Positions 23,695 through 31,958 of a DNA stretch of 34,488 bases are shown piece by piece (the stretch's first letter is position 1; each line of letters opens with the position of its first letter). The translations under genes were made by a program, and so were the position numbers. This stretch comes from an uncultured Phycisphaerales bacterium (GTDB taxonomy: Bacteria > Planctomycetota > Phycisphaerae > WQYP01), in the NCBI GenBank assembly GCA_903868035.1, contig CAIPTQ010000061.1:1-34488 (forward strand). Reading direction: 5' to 3'. Below the pieces are notes generated by a model. The model made no database searches. It was not told the DNA's origin and was given only the letters and a program-made list of their open reading frames with translations.

Positions 23695-25143
23695 TTATCC
23701 GAGCAGCTTCAAAACCGCCTGCGGACTTTGATTCGCCTGCGACAGCACGCTGGTCGCCGCCTGCACGAGAATCTGGTTCCGCGTGAGGTTGCTGGTTTCC
23801 GAGGCGAAATCCGTGTCGCGGATCGCGCTGTTGGAGCTCGAGACGTTCTCCAACGCCACGTTCAGCGAGTTGATCGTCGAACCCAATACGTTCTTCTGGA
23901 ACGCGCCCAGGCGCCCGCGCAGCGCGGCGACGTCCTTGACGGCACCGTTGACCACCATCTGCGCCAGGTTGGCGTCGCCGGTGTTCACGGCCGCGGACTT
24001 GCCCGAGCCGAGGTCCGACAGCGTATACACCGTGCCGTTCTGCACGAACTTGCCCAGGCTGGCGGTGTTCAACGAGGCGATGCCGATCGAGGCGGCATTC
24101 GCGGTGCTCACCTGGGCCCCCAGGCTGAAGGTCGCCCCGCCGCCGGTGATGCCGAAGGTCTTGGACTTGCCGTTGGAATTGACCGTGGAGTTGAGCGTGA
24201 AGTCCACGTCCAGCAGATCGCCGAAAACCGCCTTGACCCGCAGGCCGTCGGACACCGCCGCCGTGCCGTTGACCGTCAGGGTGGCGTTGCGCCCGTAGCT
24301 GGTCGTGGCGGCCACGCCTGTGGTGTTCTTGGTGGAGAACGCCGTGATGTTGTTGGAACTGATGCTCAGGAACTGGGTCGAGCCGTAGTCGGACGAAAGC
24401 AGCTTGATCGACTTGTTGTCCGCCGAGAGGATCGCCGTGACGCCCGTCGAGTCCTTGAATTGATTCAGCGAGACCACGATCGCGGAACTCTTGGTCAGGT
24501 TCGCGAACGAGAGCTGGACCGTCCCCTTGTTGCCCGCGACGGACACGGTGGCCGCGCCGTTGAGGCCGGTCGACGAGCCCAGGAAGTTGAGCTGGCCGGT
24601 CTGCGCCGAGGTGACGATCGCCACCGTCACCGCCAGCGTGGTGGCGCCGATCTTGGCGGAGTTGATGTTGATCGACGTGAACGCCGAGGTCGCCCCCAGG
24701 CCCGAGGTCGCATAGTCGTACGTGCCGTTGAGCAGCTTCACGCCCTCGAACGACGCCGCGTTGCTGATCCGGTTGATCGTGCTCAGGATCGAATCCACCT
24801 GCAACTGGTCGGCATCCTTCTCGTCCTGCGACAGGCCCGCCTTGTTGGCCGCGTCGCCCACCAGCCCCTGCAGCGACACCAGCAGGTTGCTCACCTCCGA
24901 CAGTGAGCCTTCCGCCGTCCCGATGATGTTGTTGGCGCGCTGCGCGTTGCTGATGGCCGTGGTCGTGGCCTGCTGCTCGGCACGCAGCGATTCGCTGGCG
25001 ATCAGCCCGGCGGGGTCGTCCTTGCCCGAGTTGATGCGGTACCCGGTCGACAGCCGCTGCAGCGAGGTCTGCAGCCCCTGGTTGTTCGAGTTGAGCACCC
25101 GAACCGCAATCTGCGACGACACATTCGTGTTAATGCGAGACAT
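23695..25143 (-). CDS. fliC: Flagellin (paralogue 2)
   Basis: The 482-residue protein is a close paralogue of the flagellin at 21553. Conserved ends are nearly identical (LQRLSTGYRINSGKDDPAG, NRISNAASFEGVKLLNG, NQILVQAATSVLSQANQS). The N-terminal tip differs (SSQIAVRVLNSNNQG) and the middle domain is diverged, so the two subunits are likely not interchangeable. GGAGGA lies 6 nt before the ATG. A 12-G tract lies about 155 bp upstream. Head-to-tail order with the same strand suggests an old tandem duplication, with each gene transcribed on its own given the 696-bp spacer. Confidence 0.97.
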   Translation of the reverse strand: MSRINTNVSSQIAVRVLNSNNQGLQTSLQRLSTGYRINSGKDDPAGLIASESLRAEQQATTTAISNAQRANNIIGTAEGSLSEVSNLLVSLQGLVGDAANKAGLSQDEKDADQLQVDSILSTINRISNAASFEGVKLLNGTYDYATSGLGATSAFTSININSAKIGATTLAVTVAIVTSAQTGQLNFLGSSTGLNGAATVSVAGNKGTVQLSFANLTKSSAIVVSLNQFKDSTGVTAILSADNKSIKLLSSDYGSTQFLSISSNNITAFSTKNTTGVAATTSYGRNATLTVNGTAAVSDGLRVKAVFGDLLDVDFTLNSTVNSNGKSKTFGITGGGATFSLGAQVSTANAASIGIASLNTASLGKFVQNGTVYTLSDLGSGKSAAVNTGDANLAQMVVNGAVKDVAALRGRLGAFQKNVLGSTINSLNVALENVSSSNSAIRDTDFASETSNLTRNQILVQAATSVLSQANQSPQAVLKLLG

Positions 25144-25297
25144 GAGTATCCTCCGTGAAAAATGCCGGCTCCTGGTTCACCCCGGCGCACAGCCCTCATC
25201 CGTAAGGGCCGCGATCAAACAAGGGGTGGGAAGCAGGCGGACAATCCGTTTCGAAAGACCCGTTGCACAACGCCGTCCGGCGGGTCGGGGGGGAGAA

Positions 25298-25309
25298 GGG
25301 GGGGGGGGG
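25298..25309. repeat. Homopolymer tract of 12 G upstream of flagellin 2
   Basis: Twelve G in a row follow a second G7 run at 25287-25293. On the flagellin strand this is C12 at about -155 from the start codon. Tracts of this length are prone to slippage. Confidence 0.75.
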
Positions 25310-25637
25310 ACGGCGGTTTTACAAAAACCTCCCGGGGCCTGGCCCCTGAAAGCCGCGACATAGACGCGGCCGCGCGGGCGGAAAAGCCGGCGCGGCAAAG
25401 CGTCACGCGTGGTTATTCGGAGACCGCGGCGGAAAATCTTGAGGCCGATATTGCGCAAAATGGGCTGAATTTACGCGGTTTTTTGCGTCCGAAAATGAGG
25501 CCGGGCGGGCCCTCTGGCAGCGGGGACATTATCGGACAATCATGATTCTCGGACCTCGCCCAAGAAAAAAAATCGCGCCGACCCCGCCTCCCGCGTCACA
25601 TCCTCCCCATCATTCCCATAATTCCTATAATCCGCAG

Positions 25638-25664
25638 TCCACTTGAATCCCGCGCGGGTGCCAT
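25638..25664. repeat. Dispersed sequence shared with 8096-8123
   Basis: The stretch TCCACTTGAATCCCGCGCGG, continuing into TGCCATG, matches 8096-8123 at all but one base and one 1-nt indel. At 8096 it directly precedes the palindromic element; here it lies beyond the 3' side of the IS110 gene. Confidence 0.65.
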
Positions 25665-25925
25665 GGGTGCCACCTGTAAGAAGCGAGAAGTCAACAATAA
25701 ATCTCCGTGGGCGCCACGATTTTGTTTTGTGAACTTCTCGGGGCGTCCTTGCCGATGTCTGCGGGGCCTCGCCGAGCGGCTGGTTCTGCGGGGCTGGGTC
25801 TTCGGTCAACGGTCGTGTACGGGCTCTTTGGCGTCGCAACAATCTTCGTCATGCGAGCAATCGTTTGGGTTCGTCGCTCAGGCACCTGTCGGGAACTCTC
25901 CGCCTGCGCCTCCCTCCTCCAAACC

Positions 25926-27059
25926 CTAAGAGACGAGTTGGGGGCCGTCTCTCGGCTCTGGAGGGGGCGGCCCGCGCAGTTCGCGGGCCGGGGAGCGTCG
26001 TCGTCCCGGGGGGGGGCGGGTTTTCCACATCGCCCAGAGGGCCGCGGCCAGATCCCGCGCCACGTTCCGCCGGGCGTTCTTGTACGTTTGGCCCGCCGCA
26101 CGCCACCCCTCATAGCGCCGGTACAACTCCCCGCTCTTATGCAGCAGCACCGTCTCGGCCGCCCCGATGATCACATCCTTGAGCGCCCGGTTGCCACTGT
26201 TGTCAACATGTATGCGCGTATATCCATTCCCTGAATGCGCCCGCGTCAGCCCGATCCCCATGTACTTCCACAGATGCCGCTTGTCCTTAAACCGCCACGG
26301 CGTGTCCAGGTACGCCAGCAGCGTGATCCCCCGGATCCACCCGATCCCCGGAATCCGCTCCCACCGCACCACCACCTCCTCCTGCTTGGCCAGCCGCACC
26401 AGTTCCCGATGCAGCGCCGCCTCCTCCCGCACCGCCTCATCGTAGCCCCGCCACAACAGCGTCAGGTGGCCCGCCGCCAGTTTTCCCTCCGGCGACAGCT
26501 GGCCCCCCGCCGGTGCCGCCGGCACGCCTCCTACGGTCCCCACGCCCCCCAACCCCGCCAGCAGCGCCTCCCGGTCCGTCGACTCCTGGAAATCCTTCTC
26601 CCGGGCCATGAGCCCCCAGCGCTTGAGCAAGCCCATCACCTTGTTCGCCTGCGCCACCCGATGGTCCACCCGCTCGCGATACAAACCCACCGCCTCCTTG
26701 AGCACCACCCGCGCCAGGCTCTCCGGATGATGCACCGCCCGCGTGAACCCGCCCAGGTACAAATCCGCCAGCTTCCCCGCGTCGATCGGATCGTCCTTGG
26801 CGATCAGCGCGTTCCGCCGCGGATCGCACGCCTCCGCCTGGTCCACATACCCCTTGAGATTCCGCAACAGCCACCCCGCCAGCGGCCCCTCCTCCAGCAC
26901 CAACTCCCGCGGCCCGCGCACCCGCTCGATCACCGCCGCGAGCTCCGGGATCGTCGTCTTCACGCACTGCCAGCGTCCCGGCCCGTTGGCCCGGGTCTTG
27001 ACACAAATGTCCGTCGTTTGGCTGTGGGTGTCCATCGCGATAACATGCACCGTGCTCAT
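25926..27059 (-). CDS. IS110-family transposase (DEDD)
   Basis: The 377-residue protein has the IS110 layout: an N-terminal RuvC-like DEDD domain (MDTHSQTTD with Asp10, LEEGPLAGWL with Glu56/57, DDPIDAGKLADL with Asp90 and Asp93), a coiled middle, and the C-terminal Transposase_20 domain (IPGIGWIRGITLLAYLDTP, LWKYMGIGLTR, NSGNRALKDVI with the likely Ser). The family moves by a guide-RNA-directed recombination using a bridge RNA encoded in its noncoding end. The gene looks intact but ends in a Pro/Arg-rich tail (TRPPPGRRRSPARELRG) that may be strain-specific. Element ends cannot be fixed because the family lacks inverted repeats. Confidence 0.92.
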   Translation of the reverse strand: MSTVHVIAMDTHSQTTDICVKTRANGPGRWQCVKTTIPELAAVIERVRGPRELVLEEGPLAGWLLRNLKGYVDQAEACDPRRNALIAKDDPIDAGKLADLYLGGFTRAVHHPESLARVVLKEAVGLYRERVDHRVAQANKVMGLLKRWGLMAREKDFQESTDREALLAGLGGVGTVGGVPAAPAGGQLSPEGKLAAGHLTLLWRGYDEAVREEAALHRELVRLAKQEEVVVRWERIPGIGWIRGITLLAYLDTPWRFKDKRHLWKYMGIGLTRAHSGNGYTRIHVDNSGNRALKDVIIGAAETVLLHKSGELYRRYEGWRAAGQTYKNARRNVARDLAAALWAMWKTRPPPGRRRSPARELRGPPPPEPRDGPQLVS

Positions 27060-27158
27060 GGGGCGGTCTCCTGGGAAAAAGGGTCTCGGGTCTCTGAAGG
27101 CAACACACCATCAGAATACCGCGACTCCCCCGGAGACGCCCCTTGCTTCTTATATCTT
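27060..27158 (-). other. Presumed noncoding left part of the IS110 element
   Basis: These bases lie just upstream of the transposase start, where IS110-group elements encode the bridge RNA. A GGTCTCC at 27064-27070 is inverted as GGAGAC at 27132-27137, so a long stem is possible. No recombination core was identified. The palindromic element begins at the far edge. Confidence 0.35.
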
Positions 27159-27249
27159 CATGCTTTTGACGCAGTGAGGGCGGCCTCCCCGTGCCACATG
27201 TCTTCGATCATGAACGCCCGCTCCCGCGCCCCTCTGCGTCAAAAGCATG
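27159..27249. repeat. Palindromic element, copy 2 (14-bp inverted ends)
   Basis: CATGCTTTTGACGC at 27159-27172 is inverted at 27236-27249. Length is 91 bp against 92 for copy 1 at 8121. It lies 99 bp before the IS110 gene. Confidence 0.8.
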
Positions 27250-27306
27250 CCCGCGCGGCATACGTTTGCGGATACCCCATCACCGGCACCACGCACAACT
27301 CCTACA

Positions 27307-27346
27307 ATGACTCAATGATTAAATGATTAAATGATTCAATGATTCA
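27307..27346. repeat. Tandem 8-mer array ATGATTMA
   Basis: Five units in a row (ATGACTCA, ATGATTAA twice, ATGATTCA twice). The unit contains TGA and TAA and would stop translation. It lies between the palindromic element and the wzz-like gene. Confidence 0.9.
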
Positions 27347-27426
27347 ATATATCAATCCCTCCCCCTTCCCCCACGCCCTCGCCAGGTGTATACTGCCCCC
27401 GTCATGTCCCTCGGAGGAGATCCCTC

Positions 27427-28590
27427 ATGTCCACTCCCCACGATCCCACTCCGCCCTCCCCGTCCAACCCCGTCGAATCACCCGCTCCCGCCCCGACCCC
27501 CCGGCCGCGCCGCCTCCTGCACGGCCGCTACCTGTGGACGCTCCTCCTCGGCCTCATCCTGGGTCTCTGCGGCGCGGCAGTGGTGCATCGTTCCATGCCG
27601 GTTTTATACCAGGTCGTGGGCTATATCCGCGTCAAACCCTATCTTCCGGCGATACTCACGCCCACGGACCAAAACGGCATGCTCCCCAGGTATGACTCCT
27701 TCGTCGAACTGCAGATGTCCCTGCTCCAAAACCAGCGCGTGCTCGATCAAGCCAGTCTCAACCCCCAATGGCAGGCGCTCGGACGCAATGTCCCCCGCTG
27801 GGGGACCAAAATACCCGCCGACGAACTGTCGGTGGAGCACGCCGCCAATACCGAGTTGATCGCGGTCAAATTCACCGATCGCGATCCCCATGTGGCCGCC
27901 CTCGCCGTCAAATCCATCCTCATGGCTTATGCGACGGTCAGCGCTGATGTTGCCGACGACGCCAACCGTATGCAAGTGCTCGAGGATTTGCGGACTTCCC
28001 TCGTCAACCAGAAACGCAGCCTGGGCGACCAGATACTGGCCTTGGCCAACGAGTTCGGATCCTTCGAATCCGATGAATCACTGAGTCGATATCGACTCAA
28101 ACTTGAACAACAAAACCAGCTTGAATTTGCGCTGCAGAAGGTCGCACTCGATATCTCGATTGCCAAGGCGATGTCAGGTACTGCTGCCACCTCGACTCAG
28201 CCTTTGACCACCGTGCCCGGCACCGGACCCGCCAATAATCGCCCATCCCTCCAGGAACTGCTCGCCCGCGAGGCGGGCATTCGTGACTTGTTGGAACAGA
28301 TTCGGGCCGAAACCAAGACCCTGGGCCAGAAAGATTTGCAAATACGCAAGCTCAAAGCCGATCAGGACGCCATCTCCAAAAAACTCGCCGAAGTCTCCAC
28401 TCGCATCGATCAGCTCAACCTCGAAGCCACCCTGTCCAACCGCATCATCATCCTGAGCTACGGCGAAACCCCCACCGCCCCCCTCCCCAATAAACGCCGC
28501 CCCCTCACCGCCGCCGCCTTCCTCCTGGGCCTCGCCCTCGGCACCGCCCTCGTCGCCCTCCACGCCCGCGCCACCCGCCGCACCCCGTAG
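27427..28590 (+). CDS. Wzz-like polysaccharide chain-length determinant / copolymerase
   Basis: The 387-residue protein has a Pro-rich cytoplasmic N-terminus, a first membrane helix (LWTLLLGLILGLCGAAVV, about 37-54), a large external domain with long coiled-coil helices (about 160-340), and a second helix (AAAFLLGLALGTALVALHA, about 360-380). This two-helix layout, with YQVVGYIRVKPYLPAIL after helix 1 and EHAANTELIAVKFTDRDP, is that of Wzz/PCP proteins which set the chain length of O-antigen or exopolysaccharide. No kinase domain is fused. GGAGGAGA lies 5 nt before the ATG, and TATACT at 27387 may be a -10 box. No neighbour belongs to a polysaccharide cluster. Confidence 0.8.
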   Translation: MSTPHDPTPPSPSNPVESPAPAPTPRPRRLLHGRYLWTLLLGLILGLCGAAVVHRSMPVLYQVVGYIRVKPYLPAILTPTDQNGMLPRYDSFVELQMSLLQNQRVLDQASLNPQWQALGRNVPRWGTKIPADELSVEHAANTELIAVKFTDRDPHVAALAVKSILMAYATVSADVADDANRMQVLEDLRTSLVNQKRSLGDQILALANEFGSFESDESLSRYRLKLEQQNQLEFALQKVALDISIAKAMSGTAATSTQPLTTVPGTGPANNRPSLQELLAREAGIRDLLEQIRAETKTLGQKDLQIRKLKADQDAISKKLAEVSTRIDQLNLEATLSNRIIILSYGETPTAPLPNKRRPLTAAAFLLGLALGTALVALHARATRRTP

Positions 28591-28628
28591 CCGCAAAACG
28601 GCAATCACGACAACAAACCAACTCTGCT

Positions 28629-28713
28629 AAACTCTTAACTCTTAACTCTTAACTCTTAACAACTCTGAACTCTTAACTCTGAACTCTGAAATTTGAAATC
28701 TGAAATCTCAAAT
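28629..28713. repeat. Heptamer arrays TAACTCT / GAACTCT / GAAATCT, left of IS4 element
   Basis: About twelve 7-nt units in three variants run up to the IS end. The TAACTCT and GAAATCT units contain in-frame stops (TAA, TGA), and the array is intergenic. It continues at 30038 on the far side of the IS. Confidence 0.9.
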
Positions 28714-30037
28714 CAGTACTGTCCGGTTAACGAGTGAGTGATGAAATCTCCTGCAATGACAAAGGGTTTAATGGTATATTGATGCTCATCGATTTCATTT
28801 TTGACCGCCATTTCCCGCATGCTTGGGCCGCCTGTTGGCGGAAAGGTCGGTCCCATGCATGCCGGTCAAATGGTTTTGGCGCAATTTCTCAAGCTCGTCT
28901 CGCGCTGGGAGTTCCGCCAATGTGTCGAGCGCTATCGCGGCAACCGGCGCGTCCGCCGGCTTACCTGCTGGGACCAGTTCGTGATCATGGCCTTCGCGCA
29001 ATTGACGGCCCGCGAATCCCTGCGCGATATCGAGACTTGCCTGCGAGCGCTGGAGGCCAGACTCTTCCATGCGGGACTGCGCGCCCGGGTGGCGCGCTCC
29101 ACGCTGGCCCAGGCCAACGAACGCCGCGACTGGCATCTCTGGGCGGACCTGGCGCAGGTCTCCATCGCCGAAGCCTGTCGGCTCCATGCCGGCGATCCGC
29201 TCGTGACCCGGCTCCAAGCCACGGCTTACGCCTTCGACACCACCATGGTGGACCTGTGCCTGAAACTCTTTCCCTGGGCCAAATTCCGCCGCCGCAAGAA
29301 CGCCGTCAAGTTGCACACGCTGATCAACCTGCGCGGCAATATCCCTTGTTTTGTCCACATTACCGCGGGTTCCGTGCGCGAATTCGCGGCCCTGGACCAG
29401 CTGCCCCTGGAGGCCGGAGCCTACTACATGCTCGACCGGGGCTTTCTGGACTTCGCCCGGCTCTATCGCTTCACCCCAGCCGCGGCCTTCTTCGTCACCC
29501 GAGCCCGCAGAACGCTCACCCACCACGTCCTCGAGAGCCGCGCGGTCGACAAGTCCACCGGCTTGCGCGCCGATCAAACCATCCGCCTCACCGGTCCCAG
29601 AACCCGCAAGCGTTACCCGGTGCCGCTGCGCCGCGTCAGCTTCGTGGACCCGGAAACGGGCCACCATTACGTTTTCCTGACCAACAACTTCACGCTGGCG
29701 GCGTCCACCATCGCCCAACTCTATCACTGCCGCTGGGAGGTGGAGTTGTTCTTCAAATGGATCAAACAAAATCTGCGGATCAAGGCCTTCTTCGGCAACA
29801 CGCCCAACGCCGTCAAGACCCAAATCTGGATCGCGCTGATCGTGTACGTGCTGGTGCTGCTTTTGCAGACCCATCTCAAGCTCCGCCAGACCATGGCAGA
29901 AATCCTGCAAGTTCTCAGCCTCTCGCTCTTCGAGAAAACCCCAATTTTGCAGCTCTTTTCGCCACACAACGCCACGTCTCGGGAGGCAGAGAAATGTAAC
30001 CTGTTGCTATTTAAGGAGATATAACGGGACAGTACTG
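28714..30037 (+). mobile_element. IS4-family insertion sequence A (about 1.32 kb)
   Basis: Ends CAGTACTGTCCGGTTA (28714) and, inverted, CAGTACTGTCCCGTTA (to 30037) match at 15 of 16. The element carries one transposase gene. It splits a heptamer array. No clear target duplication is visible because the flanks are themselves repetitive. Confidence 0.85.
28855..30024 (+). CDS. IS4-family transposase (DUF4372-type), IS A
   Basis: The 389-residue protein starts MHAGQMVLAQFLKLVSRWEF, matching the usual start of DUF4372-bearing transposases (VERYRGNRRVRRLTCWDQ follows). In-frame starts at 28819 or 28801 would add 12 or 18 residues. The DDE triad is visible: first Asp in YAFDTTMVDL, second in MLDRGFLDF, and Glu in the YREK signature Y-x2-R-x3-E-x6-K (YHCRWEVELFFKWIK). 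No frameshift or internal stop is seen, so the enzyme is probably active. Confidence 0.93.
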   Translation: MHAGQMVLAQFLKLVSRWEFRQCVERYRGNRRVRRLTCWDQFVIMAFAQLTARESLRDIETCLRALEARLFHAGLRARVARSTLAQANERRDWHLWADLAQVSIAEACRLHAGDPLVTRLQATAYAFDTTMVDLCLKLFPWAKFRRRKNAVKLHTLINLRGNIPCFVHITAGSVREFAALDQLPLEAGAYYMLDRGFLDFARLYRFTPAAAFFVTRARRTLTHHVLESRAVDKSTGLRADQTIRLTGPRTRKRYPVPLRRVSFVDPETGHHYVFLTNNFTLAASTIAQLYHCRWEVELFFKWIKQNLRIKAFFGNTPNAVKTQIWIALIVYVLVLLLQTHLKLRQTMAEILQVLSLSLFEKTPILQLFSPHNATSREAEKCNLLLFKEI

Positions 30038-30057
30038 ATCTGAAATCTTAAATCTTA
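30038..30057. repeat. Heptamer array, right part split off by IS A
   Basis: Three units of GAAATCT/TAAATCT continue the array that ends at 28713. Confidence 0.8.
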
Positions 30058-30150
30058 AATTCCCCCCCGCTCCCCCGCCCCCCAAACCCTCCACCCCCTG
30101 ATCCTGGCACGCTCATCCGCAATAATCAAATTTCCTATCACTACCCAAGG

Positions 30151-30191
30151 CTCCATATTCGACCCCTGTTTGCCAGCCTATTGCTAGCTCA
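30151..30191. repeat. Motif resembling the boundary of IS B
   Basis: On the minus strand GAGCTAGCAA is followed after a 14-nt insert by GGGGTCGAATATG. At 32469-32493 on the plus strand GAGCTAGCAA is followed by AA and GGGGTCAAACATG, the start of IS B. The two lie in inverted orientation around the sigma factor gene. Confidence 0.4.
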
Positions 30192-30374
30192 AGGCATGGT
30201 GGTGCTGGCGGCCGGGGTGGCGTTTTCCGGTTTGGCAGCTTTGGCGATTTCCTCCATGACGGTGCCGAGGGCCTAGCGTACTTCGCGGCTGCCGACCTTC
30301 AAGTCGCCGCCGGGATTGGCCGCCAGGTCCAGCCCGAGGCGTGCGACGCTGGCGGCGAGGCGTGTGCGCTGGGC
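30189..30374 (-). pseudogene. Decayed 3' extension of the sigma factor gene
   Basis: Reading on past the TGA at 30375 in the same frame gives AQRTRLAASVARLGLDLAA, NPGGDLKVGSREVR, then TAG, then ALGTVMEEIAKAAKPENAT and PAASTTMP before a final TGA at 30189. Codon use and peptide character match the upstream gene. The two inner stops could each come from one C-to-T change (CGA to TGA, CAG to TAG). Confidence 0.6.
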
Positions 30375-31862
30375 TCAGGGCGTGCCGCGCGTCACCTCGG
30401 CCAGCGATGCGGTGGTGCGGGCCAGAAGTTGCCAGTTGCGACGCAACGAAGTTGCCGGCGATAGAGCACCTACCGGAGGCTGCAAGTTCTGCAACTGTTT
30501 TTCCAAGTCCGGCAGGAGCGAGTTGGCCGCGCTCTGCGCGGCGAGGGCATTGCGCACCTCCGGTTGGAGGAGCTTGTAGCGGACCTCGACGGACGACGGG
30601 GTGGCGTTGACCTTCACCAGTTCGAGGACGCCCACGCCGCCCTCCCGCGTACGGAAACGATATGTTGCCGGCACCACCCTGGCCGTCATGATCGCCGGCG
30701 TCCCGGGGAACGTGACGAATAAAATCGCCATCAGGTCGTTGGGGTCCGTCCGGTCAAAAGAGCCGGTCTCGACCGGCAATACGGCCATGTCGATGCCCAG
30801 CAGGGCTTGTGAAGAAACGCCGCTCTCATACGTCAGATCGATACCCTGCGATTCGATCCACGCGAATATTTCGGTCACACTGGCCCGCTTGACTTCATCG
30901 GGCGGCATGTACGTTTTACCCGTGTCCAGATCGCCGAAGATGTCCCGCCCCACGCCGTCATCGTAAATGGTGAGGGTCATGACGGGTCCGAAGGCACCGC
31001 CGGGCTGGCTGGCGGGCGGGCGTATCGCCACCGGCGTTGACGTCGCCACCGGCTGCGTGGTGGTCGTTTGCTGCCCCCACGTATTCTGAGACAGCAGGGC
31101 ACTCCCCAGCGCCAGCGCTCCCGCAACCGCCAGCGTCAGGGCAGCCATCTTCACTTTCAGCATCTTCATCATAAACAAGGTTCCTTTCACGATAAGCGAC
31201 ACTCCGGTGGAAGTATTGCCGCCGAGACACGTTATGGTTCCCGTGAGCACCGCCGCCGGCGCCGCGGCCGGCATGCCGATCGCCCCCAACGTCCCGGCAA
31301 CCGCGGTGGCGGTCAAATCGCGCCCCGCGTGTCGAGCCAGCCGTTGGCGCAATTTCTCCACCGCCCGCTGCACGCGTTTGCGGGCCGTCGGCGTGCTGAC
31401 GCCGAGGCGTTGTGCGACCTGCTGGTACGAGAGCCCCTCGAAGTACACCCCTGCCAGAGCCGTGCGATCCGCGGTACCCAATGTGAGCAGTGCGGCATCG
31501 ATCGTTTGCGACCATTGATCGGGAACTACACTCTGCTGTTCTTCGGTATGCATCGTCGCCGCCTTCTGTTCGTGATGCCGCCGTTGCCGCGCCTGGCGCA
31601 ATGCCGCAAGACAAGAGTAACGCGTGGTACGCAGCAGCCACGCCGCCAGGATCGTTCCTTTCCCGAGCCTGGGGAGTTTATTTTGCAGAATCAGGAAGAC
31701 CGCCTGGGTGACATCGGCGGCGAGGTGCGGGTCGCGTACTTGCCGGAGGGCGGCTGCGTACACGAAGTCCACGTACTTTTGGACGAGGTTATCGAGCACC
31801 AGTCGGTGATTTGCTTCATCCCCCGCGATGGGAAAAACAGGCGGCAGGTCAATCGCAGTCAT
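30375..31862 (-). CDS. ECF-like sigma factor fused to a membrane anchor and unknown C-terminal domain
   Basis: The 495-residue protein starts at the ATG at 31862, with GAGGGA 5 nt upstream. Sigma region 2 spans about 25-90 (YVDFVYAAALRQVRDPHLA, DVTQAVFLILQNKLPRL) and region 4 about 115-175 (FEGLSYQQVAQRLGVSTPTA, RKRVQRAVEKLRQRL). A transmembrane helix lies at 234-258 (ALTLAVAGALALGSALL). The outer 240 residues carry a domain I do not recognise (MTLTIYDDGVGRDIFGD, ASVTEIFAWIESQGIDLTY). This sigma-plus-membrane-domain layout is typical of planctomycetes and suggests signal-dependent control without a separate anti-sigma factor. The 3' end is cut by a TGA, with coherent coding sequence beyond it. 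Confidence 0.85.
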   Translation of the reverse strand: MTAIDLPPVFPIAGDEANHRLVLDNLVQKYVDFVYAAALRQVRDPHLAADVTQAVFLILQNKLPRLGKGTILAAWLLRTTRYSCLAALRQARQRRHHEQKAATMHTEEQQSVVPDQWSQTIDAALLTLGTADRTALAGVYFEGLSYQQVAQRLGVSTPTARKRVQRAVEKLRQRLARHAGRDLTATAVAGTLGAIGMPAAAPAAVLTGTITCLGGNTSTGVSLIVKGTLFMMKMLKVKMAALTLAVAGALALGSALLSQNTWGQQTTTTQPVATSTPVAIRPPASQPGGAFGPVMTLTIYDDGVGRDIFGDLDTGKTYMPPDEVKRASVTEIFAWIESQGIDLTYESGVSSQALLGIDMAVLPVETGSFDRTDPNDLMAILFVTFPGTPAIMTARVVPATYRFRTREGGVGVLELVKVNATPSSVEVRYKLLQPEVRNALAAQSAANSLLPDLEKQLQNLQPPVGALSPATSLRRNWQLLARTTASLAEVTRGTP

Positions 31863-31958
31863 GAATCCCTCGTAACGGTCCACGTCTATATATGCATCGA
31901 GTGTGCCCGGATGGGACAGTTATTCCAGGAAATATTTTACGTCTTTCCGGCCGATTAC

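Larger units (their letters stand above)
25144..25925. other. 782-bp gene-free region between flagellin 2 and the IS110 gene
   Basis: No supported gene. It holds the homopolymer at 25298-25309, an AT-rich stretch with CATTCCCATAATTCCTATAAT (25611 on, a degenerate short repeat), a copy of a dispersed sequence at 25638-25664, and a possible RNA hairpin at 25684-25741 (CGAGAAGT inverted as ACTTCTCG). Part of it is probably the noncoding right end of the IS110 element. Confidence 0.45.

Noticed and set aside
25527..25534. Sigma-28 -10 box (TTATCGGA read on the plus strand) for flagellin 2
   Set aside because: There is no TAAA partner at the proper spacing and it lies almost 390 bp from the start.
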